DNA of 64,000 bases from Anadara kagoshimensis. Its lineage: Eukaryota; Mollusca; Bivalvia; Arcoida; Arcidae. The notes under the pieces are model-generated. The model saw nothing but the letters and a program-made list of their open reading frames with translations, was not told where the DNA came from and searched no databases. The DNA lies in assembly GCA_021292105.1 (NCBI GenBank), contig CM037864.1:39213486-39277485 (forward strand), in the 5' to 3' direction. This document shows positions 26,105 to 36,215 of this stretch, piece after piece (position 1 is the stretch's first letter; the number at the start of each line of letters is the position of its first letter). The position numbers and the translations under genes were made by a program.

Positions 26105-26462
26105 AATTTTGATTACACACATGGTGGATGTAGCTAGCCTAACAGAAGGTGCTTAACCTTCCGAAGCACCCGACCTCACTTCCCTAGGCCTGGTGGAAGT
26201 TGACGTGTTTAACTTAATTTGCAAGCTTTAAAGTTTTTACTTTGCCTTGGGATTATGGTTTGGATGTAGATTGGTATGTTTGTTTTTGATTGATAACCCA
26301 AACTTAAATAAAGTGATGACCTTGACATTTAAAATCGTTGCCACAAAGTTTTTACTTTGCTTTGGGATTGCAGTTTGGACATTGATTTGTATGTTTGTTT
26401 CTCCTTGATTGATAATCTCAAATTTAATAGAGTGGTGACCTTGACATTAAACATGGTTGCTA
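26105..26462 (+). mobile_element. Penelope-like element 3' UTR fragment with tandemly duplicated end
   Basis: It starts within the 3' UTR (ttttgattacacacatgg, ggtgcttaaccttccgaagc, cctggtggaagttgacgtg). The 3' terminal part is then duplicated in tandem: unit 1 is 26230-26344 and unit 2 is 26345-26462. Both begin aaagtttttactttgc and pass through gatt-ggtatgtttgttt to gtgaccttgacatt. The unit is about 115 bp. Confidence 0.78.
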
Positions 26463-27049
26463 TGGTAATGAACCTTACCTTAACTGCTGTATTAACCGTT
26501 GTGTTTAGCGCGTATTAGTTGAGCATCATAGTCCACCTACAGTACTGTCATATAAAACTTTTTTAATTTAATCATAAAACATTCAGACTGTGCAATAAGA
26601 CAATAGTACTGAGTACTATATGAATGAAGGTTGTAATCGCTTTGCTATTTGTTTTCTTTATGGGAAGTCTGTTTCCAAGGTTAATGACCTATGTAGTTTT
26701 GTTTCTTTCCGTATATCACTATCATTAAACACTCCCGTTCTTTTGTTTTTTATGGACAAAACATCAAAATATTCACTTTATGAGCCGACAATTTTGATGT
26801 TGTACATTACGTTACAAGGGGTTAATATGTCCCGTTTTTTGTATGTATCAGGAAGTAGCCACAACTCTCAGATCATCAAGTTACAAAACTTCAGTTTAAT
26901 CATTTCTTTCCGGAAATCGCTATTTACCCATAAAACACGAATTATTATGTTCATTTGATTGTAAAAAATCAGCGTGTACTTCATTCCATTGTTATAATTT
27001 TTTATGTACCTAGATGCTTAGTTAATTTATTGTGTAACAGGAAAGGTCA
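26463..27049. other. No gene recognised
   Basis: The open frame at 26620-26958 lacks any family motif and is AT-biased. I do not support it as a gene. Confidence 0.5.
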
Positions 27050-27150
27050 CCAATACAGCTGCCAATCCGGGACTGGAACCCAGTATCTTCCCAATACAGG
27101 TGGGATATTTTAGCTACTGAACTACTCGGCAACCTGTCGCTTGTCGGTCG
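27050..27150 (-). mobile_element. tRNA-like SINE head, minus strand
   Basis: On the minus strand: box A tagttcagtagctaaaat, then box B gggttccagtcccgg, then a body with tgacctttcctgttacac. The last phrase matches the fragment at 12968-13090. It is a SINE remnant and not a functional tRNA. Confidence 0.6.
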
Positions 27151-27519
27151 ACCATTTCCAAAATAAAACGAGAAAACATAACTGACATTCTGTAAACGTA
27201 TTTAATTTCGCGTGTATTTATTTTCGCGGTATGAGAAATTTAGACATATCCGGGTAGTTAAATTTTCACGTTTTTTAAGTATGCACTATAATACAATAAG
27301 CATTATATTATTTTAGCTCGGTGGTAATAATTCTGGCGCAAAATAAACGACCGCGAAATAAGCGAAAATAAGTTCACCTCGAAAATAAATACGTTTACAG
27401 TAAGCAGTGCAGAGTTGAACCAGAACTCGGACCCTCCGACTGACATTGTATCGACAACACAATAAATGTATTTCAGGGAACATGCACTAGTTATTCTTCC
27501 GAAATATAATACTACCGAT

Positions 27520-27660
27520 GCCCCATTTTACGGTGGGCATGACACGTTAAAGAACCTCTCTGCACACTGTCCTAAGCGCATTGCAAAGGTAAAAATCTCT
27601 GCCATTTCACCAACAGCTAGTGACGTCTCGATATAAGTGAAATATTCTTTATTTGGTAAC
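27520..27660 (+). mobile_element. SINE family 1, 3' half
   Basis: The blocks cggtgggcatgacacgttaa, gccatttcaccaacagctag and tgacgtctcgatataagtga line up with the second half of the SINE at 4807-5151. The tRNA head is missing. Confidence 0.72.
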
Positions 27661-27955
27661 ATAAATTATTCAATTAACCATATATAGTCATATCAATAAC
27701 AAAGTAAAAAACATTTTGTTCTCTAGAATGTACGCATTATGCAACTTTGTGTTTCAACATAACAATTACAATATTTATGTCGAAGATTTATGACATTACA
27801 AACTTGTAAAATTTATCACAAAGGTGATGATTCATTCAAGAAATTAATTAACTTTGATGATTAATCACCAAGTCCCGTGTTCCCAGTAATAATTGAGACA
27901 ACACTATATTAATTACATATTTACTTGTGTTGTCATTCTTATAACAGCTATAAAG

Positions 27956-28170
27956 TAAAGGCCTGTCGAAAGTTCAACACTGAGCTAACGAATTAACATC
28001 AAATCACCAGCTCATCTTTGCCTCTTGTTGGCTATATATTGACATCTGTTATTTATCTTTCCGTAGCTTTTCGGTCATTAGCTATCCAAATCTCGGTCAC
28101 ACTCGGCAGCCGGTCTTTGGCTCCTTTTTTCGTTAGCTCAGTGTTCAACTTTCGACAGGTCTGCACTGTA
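27956..28170. mobile_element. MITE family 1 copy
   Basis: The left end is gcctgtcgaaagttcaacac and the right end is its inverse (gtgttcaactttcgacaggt, then ctgcactgta). The ~215-bp interior resembles the copies at 4725 and 53877 (gctatccaaatctcggtcac). The open frame at 28018-28203 is a translation of the MITE. Confidence 0.82.
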
Positions 28171-28389
28171 TATGGCAAGTATTTATATCTTTACAGAACA
28201 TAATGATAAATTTGACGGAAGTCTTATACAGAGAGAAAAGCGCAAATTTTGACTTGATCTTCGTTTAAAGACCGTGTTGTCAACAAATAGCTAGATATGA
28301 GCAATTATTACAAATACAACGAATAATTTATACTTAAACTCTTTTTCCTCCACCAAGTCAGCACGTTGATTGACATGCAACATGACGTG

Positions 28390-28520
28390 AAATCAAAAAC
28401 AAACATACTTATTCATGTCAGACCGAAATACAGTTCCAGAGCAAAGTAAAACCTTTGAAAATGGCAAACGAAGGAGAACGTGAACCTCCAAAAGGAATGT
28501 GAGGTCAGGTGCTCCGACAA
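28390..28520 (-). mobile_element. Penelope-like element 3' UTR fragment, minus strand
   Basis: It reads aaatcaaaaacaaacatact, gcaaagtaaaacctttgaaa, gaacgtgaacctccaaaagg and tgaggtcaggtgctccga. It is diverged but in the same block order as 59328-59460. Confidence 0.7.
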
Positions 28521-29390
28521 TCATCATCTTGAAGTCAACTTCAAGAACAGTGATGGTTACGTTTGAATTTTGAATTATTGGTTGATAGAATTAAAGGCTT
28601 TTTGTTTGTATTTCAAAGCAACCAAATGAAAAAGCGCTCTAACAAGTCTTTGAACAAAATAGCACGGATTATAGAAATTTGCAGATTAAAACACGAATAT
28701 TTTGCGACACCCATGAGCCCACTCCCATTTGTGCTGAATTGGAACTGGTAGACATCCAATGTAAATCAAGCAAATATGCCGAAACATCTATTGGTCTGGT
28801 TGCAATAATCTTTTCAACAAAGTGCTTTCCAGTAAACCGCTACTCAATTACTCATACAGAATACAGAAATATACAGATAGGAAACTTGAGACCTTCTTAT
28901 TAATACTCAAAACAACCAGTCTTCTCTCCTCGATGTATAGCCTTTGAACTGGCAAACATGAAATATAAGGAAGGCATAAAACGTCAAAATCATTTGTTCC
29001 TTTGGCTGCAATATTCTTTGACTCCGTTTAACAAAGTGTTGATTTCGTTTTTGTTGTCTGTAAAATATAGATGTATATATGAATGTATTCAAACATATTC
29101 TTTAAGCATCCTATAAGATTTGGTAACCGGATACGGAAGTGTCCCCTTAATTGGACGCCTGAGAACAAACGTTGCCGTTAGTTACGTCAAATTATCAATG
29201 TTTTGCGACATTTGACCAGTTTTACAATAATTTTTTTATCCTTCTACCAGGAATATGGTGGTCACGTGACGAAACATACAAACCTTTTCCCTTGGTCCAA
29301 AACGTAAAGGGTTGGGTTGCGATGTTCTGAATATACAGACCTAAAGGTAAATCTGCAGCAGTGTCGTAACACAAACATAGAAAAGGAGCG
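28521..29390. other. No gene recognised
   Basis: Open frames at 28563, 28679, 28907 and 29222 are short and carry no motif. Confidence 0.5.
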
Positions 29391-29396
29391 AAATCA

Positions 29397-29496
29397 GTGT
29401 ACCACGTGATTGATACCCCGTACAATTTTTGCGTAACGTTTAAGAAAACGCTTACATGGCAAAAATAACGTTGGTTTTACGGGAAACGTCAACTGG
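29397..29496 (-). mobile_element. MITE family 3, partial copy
   Basis: It holds gtgtaccacgtgattgatac and, inverted, the interior block gttgacgtttcccgtaaaac-caacgtta shared with the copy at 22254. It abuts the intact copy that follows directly, so it is either an older copy hit by the new one or a rearranged pair. Confidence 0.6.
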
Positions 29497-29669
29497 TAAT
29501 GGGGTTCGCCGCTGTACCACGTGATACCTTCTAACGTGTCTGTGAAACGCTTGTTTTACAGTATGACGCTTTCTCGTTATTCCGGGAATTTGTAACGTTG
29601 ACGTTTTCCAAAATGTTCCGCACAAACGTTAATAGGTATTGATCACGTGGTACGGCGGCGAACCCCATT
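29497..29669. mobile_element. MITE family 3, best copy with ~33-bp inverted ends
   Basis: The left end aatggggttcgccgctgtac-cacgtgatacc and the right end ggtattgatcacgtggtacg-gcggcgaaccccatt are near-perfect inverse copies. The length is 173 bp. Each arm contains the palindrome CACGTG. It has no coding capacity. Confidence 0.87.
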
Positions 29670-30415
29670 GTTCAGCACAAATGTTAGGGGCATTGCGCGG
29701 TACACTGATAGACATTAGAAGATATATGAACTACATATACTAAGTAAGCCTACTAATAGGAGGTTTTTTGTAGACAAATGTATCTAGTGCAAATAGATAC
29801 AAATTCCTACGTCATTGTTGTGTTATATATAACTTTGATCTATAATAATATAAATCTGGGATTGCCGACAGTCAGGCTGATTTACGGTGTTTACAACGAA
29901 AAGAAAAGTAAAATATTTAAAGACAATGATAGCTATGTAATCCTTGTACACATATAAATCTCCCTAGTTTCACAAAGCATGTTAATTTCATTCATTTAGG
30001 CTGTCAGCTTGTCCTTATAAGGAGATTCGACTTGATGTATATCTTCGACGATCGGGGCTGTCAGCTGTTAGATCATGGCCTTGATACACATCTCATCTGT
30101 AGAAGTTTTCTCGTTTTTAAAAAAGACCCGAGGTCCTAATTATATCGTCCTTGGGAAATGAAAAATGTATCCCTATACTTGGACGGAAATGGAATTAAAC
30201 AAGATGGATTTAGTTGAAGAAGTAAACAGATAAATTAACCTATATTAAATTTTCCGAATAAAAAAAATGAGTCATTTGTGTAAATAGTAGTTTTATATTC
30301 TAAATCAATCGAAAACGCAACAAGGCATTACAATTGATACTAATCTCCTCGAAAAAGAATATTGTTTTAATACGTGTACATACAGTGTGGGTTAAAAACA
30401 TAAAATAAAGTTGTT
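29670..30415. other. No feature recognised
   Basis: Non-coding AT-rich DNA; the short phrase ggctgtcagct occurs twice (29999 and 30056). Confidence 0.5.
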
Positions 30416-31885
30416 AGATGTTAGAGTGCTGACAGAAATATTTCGCTCAAATAAACAAAGGGCAATAACTCTGTCAATTCGGGTGTGCCAATCACAAAAC
30501 ACGTACTTGTCCGACATATTACCATGATAAACCCTGTTTCAAGTTTCATTAAATTCTGTTGAGAAATTAAGTGCTGACAGAAACATTTTATTTAAGTACA
30601 AAGGGCAATAACTGTGTCAGCTTGGATGTACCAATTACAAAACACTAACTAATCCTAGATTTAGGGGATAAACATGTTATTATTACATTTGAAGAGTTCA
30701 GACCGTAAAACGTGGGTTTTACCTTCTATCTGGCGACGTTTATGGAACCAAGTAAACGGTATTTGCGACAGTAAATCTACGTTTTACGGTCGGAACACTT
30801 CAAATGTAACATAGTTATTTCCATTCTAATGCAAATTAAAAAATAATGCTCAAATTAATTGAATAAATGAAGAATTCCGATGATAAAGTTAGACATTGTT
30901 TAGTACAGACCTGTATCGTTTCGCCACAACACAACTAAAGCACTGATATCCATAGGTATAATAGTTTTATTGTTCGAAATACAGGTGTCGAATCTTTGTT
31001 TTCAGCGATGAATTATTTCATTACGTTTTCTAAACAAAAGCACGTGTACCGGCGTGTAGGAATATATGACGTAATCATAGCCTAGACAGCACGCGACGTC
31101 ATAACTCCGACATTAAAACGTTGATTTTACTGCGGTCGGGGTCGAATCAAAATCCTGTTTACAAAACTTTTGCATTAGAAATTACTATAATAAACCTTTG
31201 TACCTAGTTTTATTAAATTCTGTTGAGAAATAAAGTTGCTAGAGTGCTGACAGATATTAAATAAACAAAGGACAATAACTCTGTCAAATCGGATTTGTCA
31301 ATTACAGAACACGAACTCGTCCTAGATATTACCATTATTAACTCTTGTATTAAGATTATCAAATTTTGTTGAGAATTAAAGTTGTTACAGCTCAAATCGG
31401 GTGTGCCAAACACACAACAGGTACTTGTTGGAGATATTACCATAATAAACCTTCAAGTTTCATTAAATTCTGTTGTTAGAGAGCTAACAGAAATATTTCA
31501 CTGAAGTACAAAGGGCAATAACTGTGCCAATTTGAATGTACCAATTACAAAACACTAACTTATCCTAGATATTACAATATTAAACCTCTGTATCAAGTTT
31601 TATTAAATTCTGCTGAGAAATAAAGTTGCTAGAGCGCTGGCAGAAATAAACAAAGGACAATAACTCTGTCAAATTGGGTTTGTCAATTACAAAACACGAA
31701 CTCGTCCTAGATATTACTATGATAAACTCTTCTATTAAGATTTATCAAATTTGGTTGAGAAATAAAGTTGTTACAGCTCTGGCAGAAATAACGGTATTTC
31801 ACTCAAACAAAGGACAATAACTCTGTCAAACGGGTTTGCCAGTTACAAAACATGAACTCGCCCGAGATATTACCATGACAACACA
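30416..31885. repeat. Degenerate ~140-157 bp tandem array, interrupted
   Basis: About seven units share the order ctgacagaaatatttcactc, caaagggcaataactctgtc, gtgccaattacaaaacac, tcctagatattaccatgat and tttcattaaattctgttgag. The core phrase (a)caaaggRcaataact occurs near 30457, 30600, 31268, 31510, 31653 and 31809. The array is broken from about 30660 to 31190 by other DNA, including the inverted-repeat element at 30668. The phrase is widespread in repeats of bivalves as I know them. The open frame at 31213-31443 is a translation of repeat units. Confidence 0.78.
30668..30826. mobile_element. Short inverted-repeat element (MITE-like) inside the tandem array
   Basis: The left arm acatttgaagagttcagacc-gtaaaacgtgggtttta and the right arm taaatctacgttttacggtc-ggaacacttcaaatgt are inverse copies of about 37 bp, or ~45 bp with flanking matches. 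The spacer is about 60 bp. A related phrase (attaaaacgttgattttact) recurs near 31110. Confidence 0.75.
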
Positions 31886-32400
31886 CTAAGAAAATATTAT
31901 TTTGCCAACAACAAAATATGCTGCTGAAAGCATAGAATTACCAAAAATAATGCCAGACGAACTGAAGGATATAAAGAGAAATATAAGACGTCTTTGTCCA
32001 TTCATCTATCAGGTAACTAAACAGGAAATAACGTGACTCTTTTCGTACGTTTGTCCTTACCTTCACTCAGGACAAAGGAGCACTTTACGTTATTAGTATA
32101 AATATGAATTATAGTATAAAGAGTACACGGAAATGTTACGACACAAGGCTAAATGTTACTTATAAAGACATAAACAGTTATGTGACAAGGCAAGCAGAAA
32201 AACTTACTATTGTTTTATTGAAATTTTGGATTTTTTATAACCAACGTTTGAACTTAGGCCACACAAGTATTCGTTGTAGTTTTAATTGCTAATTAAAAGA
32301 GAGAGTAATGTAGATTAAAGCTCTAGTTAAGATTATTCACTCATATCGAGGCGGTCAGGGGTTGGTGCAGTGTCCAGATAGAGGGGGTTAAAGAAAGAAA
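31886..32400. other. No gene recognised
   Basis: The open frame at 32104-32292 has no motif. Around 32335-32360 the phrase cactcatatcgaggcggtca resembles a diverged SINE 3' end on the minus strand; similar traces occur near 45485 and 46795. Confidence 0.45.
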
Positions 32401-32420
32401 GGAAGAGAGAGATAGAGAGA

Positions 32421-32424
32421 GAAC

Positions 32425-32455
<31 letters not shown>

Positions 32456-32469
32456 TGTGTGTGTGTGTA
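32421..32469. repeat. (GT)n microsatellite
   Basis: About 23 GT dinucleotides with one AT interruption, next to a short GA-rich run (32397-32420). Confidence 0.95.
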
Positions 32470-32549
32470 ATAGAGATTTACTCCCTATGCTTTCACTTAT
32501 TTCACATAACGAGTAGTCGGCTAGAGTTGGTGGTGGAAACCAGAGTGCC

Positions 32550-32552
<3 letters not shown>

Positions 32553-32584
<32 letters not shown>
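32553..32584. repeat. (AG)n microsatellite
   Basis: About 16 uninterrupted AG units. The minus-strand open frame over 32333-32587 reads through these two microsatellites and is not a gene. Confidence 0.95.
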
Positions 32585-32585
<1 letters not shown>

Positions 32586-32589
32586 ATTA

Positions 32590-33299
32590 TCCAAATTAAA
32601 TTAAAACTTGATTTTTTTTATAAATGATAAGATATTTTGTATACTCGAAAATACTTCACAAGCATAGTTACTGTCGTACAACAAAACAACAGTGATAAAT
32701 CTAAAAATCAACATGCCATTTTGAAGTAAACAAAATATCACCTATCTCCAAAGATTTAAGAGATATAATTAAAAAGTTGAGGAGATGATAAAAGATGGAC
32801 GTTTGAATACGGAAGTAAATAAAACAGTAACTGACAACTGATGGACAAGGGACATTGATATAAAATGACCACTTGTTTATGTTTATATTTAGGTGTCCAT
32901 GGTAACAAACAAACAAACATTGCTACATTAAACAAAATACACATGTAAATAATTCACGTTGTCATATTAAATTAGCTGTTGTTTTCAGGGTCGTTAATTC
33001 ACGCACTGGATTATTTTTCATGGCAACTACAGTGTACATTCATTTTTAGATACATTTTCTGGTGATACAAGCAACATGTTTGTTGCAAACATCGTCTACT
33101 CCAACTCGGTGTATAAAGGGCAAGGTTTTAGAATAACTACTATACTAGACGTCAGTCGGATACTGTCCTTTGTTTACAAGATAGAAATATCAAATACCAG
33201 TAATAAACTTACAATGTCCGTTAGGCACACCAACTACAAGGATTTGTATCTCCAGTGTCAAGCTGGCTTATCCGAATAATAGATATAAGGTTAGGTGCC
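32590..33299. other. No gene recognised
   Basis: Overlapping open frames at 32701-32944 (minus) and 33076-33279 (plus) show no family motif. Confidence 0.45.
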
Positions 33300-34055
33300 T
33301 GTTGACCCTGTGGTATCAGTTGATTCCACTTGACGCTGGTGACTTAGTTTGACGTATTTAGCTTTGATTGATATCTTTGACTTCGGTTGATGCCTGAGAC
33401 TAAAATCGATGATGCCCTTGAATTTAGTTGATTCCCGTGACTTCAGTTGATGCCTGTGACTTCAGTTGATGCCTGTCACTTAGTTGATACCTGTGACTTC
33501 AGTTGATGCCTGTGACTTCAGTTGATGCCTGTGACTTCATTTGATACCCGTGACTTCAGTTGATGCCTGTGACTTCAGTTAATACCTGTGACTTCAGTTA
33601 ATGCCTGTGACTTCAGTTGATACCTGTGACTTCAGTTGATGCCTGTCACTTTAGTTGATACATGTGACTTCAGTTGATGCTTGTGACTTCAGTTGATGCC
33701 TGTGACTTCAGTTGATACCCGTGACTTCAGTTGATGCCTGTGACTTCAGTTGATATATGTGACTTCAGTTGATGCCTGTGACTTCAGTTGATACCTGTGA
33801 CTTCAGTTGATGCCTGTGACTTCAGTTGATACCTGTGACTTCAGTTGATGCCTGTCACTTTAGTTGATACCTGTGACTTCAGTTGATGCCTGTGACTTCA
33901 GTTGATACCTGTGACTTCAGTTGATGCCTGTGACTTCAGTTGATACCTGTGACTTTAATTGATGCCAATTTAGTTCATGACAGTAACTTCCGTTGTTGTC
34001 TTTGACTCCAGCTGATGTCTTTGACTTTAATTGATGCCCGTGATTTAAATTGAAT
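33300..34055. repeat. 19-bp minisatellite (gttgatgcctgtgacttca)
   Basis: A core of about 28 near-identical 19-bp units (33420-33960) is flanked by degenerate units to about 33300 and 34055. Units alternate between gatgcc and gatacc versions, giving a partial 38-bp higher-order period. The better order in the centre and decayed edges fit growth by unequal exchange or slippage. Confidence 0.92.
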
Positions 34056-34074
34056 AGGTTTTGCTTGGTCATCA

Positions 34075-34213
34075 TGCGTTTTACGTTTGTCGGAAAAATT
34101 ATTTCCATCTGATATGAAATCAGATGACATTTTCTCGTAACAACGACGTTATTCCAAAATGTCTCACTCAAACGTTAAGAGGCGTTGGTCACGTGGTACA
34201 GCGGCGACGCCAT
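34075..34213. mobile_element. MITE family 3, 5'-truncated copy
   Basis: It carries the interior (ttctcgtaacaacgacgtta, tccaaaatgtctcactcaaa) and the right end (gttggtcacgtggtacagcg, gcgacgccatt). The left terminus is missing; the edge is near the end of the 19-bp minisatellite. Confidence 0.72.
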
Positions 34214-35920
34214 TCACAAAAAAACTGAACTGCGTTAAGCCCTATATTCAGCATGTCTATATATTTACATACTGGTTAGTGCCCTTTATTTACTTAGCGA
34301 AGTTCTGAAATTTAATTGCAGCACCTACTGTATTGAATATTAATTAAATTGTTTCATATTTTTTAAAATTAAAATTACTAAGTTATTATTGTTACCCGAG
34401 GCCAATATTTTTCAATAGTTAGGATTTTTAACATGGACATAATGTGCATTACGAGTATGCTAAATGTTAAAGTGTGTAAAATTATGTTATTAAATACAAT
34501 GTATACAAACTTCTGCGTTATTTGAATCGCATACAGATGTATATTGTTTGAAAGAACCATTTATATTTATTTAATATTTTTGTTTAAGATTGACATATCC
34601 ATTCCTTTGATATCTTTCCAACTTCATTAATCGGTCTATGGAACAAAGGATTACGAAACTATCCCTTGTTTTAAAACGTCAGAACATTTGTGACCTTATG
34701 TCCTTTTCATATCTAACATGTCTGCAATATATCTTAGAACTTTTTTGCGTTGTGGAAAATGTAAATTTCGTTATAATCAAAATGCACAGGATATCTGGTC
34801 ACGTTTTCAAATCATTCCTAACAACTTAGATCTTGCAAATTTGATACCTAAATAATTTTGTAACTTAAGATATTCAGGAATTTAAAGAGTAGTTTTGAAG
34901 AAAACTTCAAACTAATAATATTTTTTATTTAGTTTTGTCGAAAATGTTAATTCTTAGTTCCAAAACAGATTGCCAAAGTTTTATAAATTTAAGTCAAGAA
35001 ATATAATAGTTAAGAAATGATTGCGACACTGGGACCAGAATGTATTAATTGTCCATAATCAATGTAATTTCGACATTATATATATTCGGCAGTATTAGAA
35101 ACCTCGCACAGTTCAGTAATTTTGATTTAGGTACCAAAGCTTTATAACTGACCCACAAATCAATTACAAAATTGCAAAATTCTTGTGAAGACAAAAAAAA
35201 GGGATAAAAAAAATGTACGTCACACCTCTCGGACAACGATCATAAAACATGACAATCTGATGTCCAAACGCTCATCCGTCAAATGTTTAGTAGCTGGCCT
35301 AGCTATAGGAAAGGACTTAACTGTCACCCAAACTGACAACTGACCAATATTAAATGTAAGCAGTTCACAGACCCAATTTGTCTGGAACATTAATAACGCT
35401 ATATATCAAGTCTAATACATAAATACGGAAAATAGGTGAAGCCCGTCTATATTTTTGATGTCGGGGAAATCAAAGAAGGGGGATAATGAGTACCAGACAA
35501 TCTGACAGTCACCTGTAATACACATCAGTAGCTCCTTAACTAATATGTACTGTCTAAGTGACAAATATTTAAATAGGAGCGGAGGAGGATGTAAAAGACC
35601 GCATTGTTTCAAGGATTTTTTTCTATTGAAATGCGCATGTTTTACTGTACAAACAGATCAACATCGTGCAAGTTATTTCTGTTACATTAATTCAATAATG
35701 GATGACTTTGAATATCTAATTTTACCAACAATATCATTATCAATAGTATTACAACGATATTCCTTTTTAAATGTGGACATGTGTGATGAGTTATTAGCGT
35801 CCCACCTACCACACTTCTTGACAAGCAGTCATACCTGGTTAAAATCTAATTTATTCCTTTGCTTTTTTTAAAAATTCGGGAAATTTTTGCGTTCGTTTTA
35901 TTTTCGCGTAAATTCGCAGG
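34214..35920. other. No gene recognised
   Basis: Open frames at 34378, 34638, 35045, 35412 and 35545 carry no recognisable domain. Confidence 0.5.
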
Positions 35921-36215
35921 GGAGGAGTTGAGTTGAGTAATATTTCACTTATATCGAGACACCACTAGCTATAGGCGAAGGTGCAGAAATTTTGTCTTTG
36001 CGTTGCGCTTATGGCATTATATGGGTTCTTTATCATGCGACCCATACCGGGACACGGGACCTTGTTTATTTTAAGTTTCCATCGGAAAGAACCGCGACTT
36101 TCATTTCGTAATGCCCAAATGATTGGCGAAAGAAGAGTCACTAACCACTTTCAAGTCTTGGGTCAGACCCGGCCGGGGTTCGAAGCAAGCACTCTGCCAA
36201 CTGAAATTCGGTAGG
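35921..36215 (-). mobile_element. tRNA-derived SINE (family 1), minus strand, nearly full length
   Basis: On the minus strand it has the head with box B ggttcgaa and the ggtctgacccaagacttgaa phrase. The body follows (cggtgggc-type block is diverged: cccgtgtcccggtatgggtc). Then comes the tail region (cgatataagtgaaatattac). The order and spacing match 4807-5151. Box A is diverged (ccaactgaaattcgg region). Confidence 0.82.

Noticed and set aside
32333-32587. Minus-strand frame rich in Leu-Ser and Thr-His repeats
   Set aside because: It reads through the (AG)n and (GT)n microsatellites.
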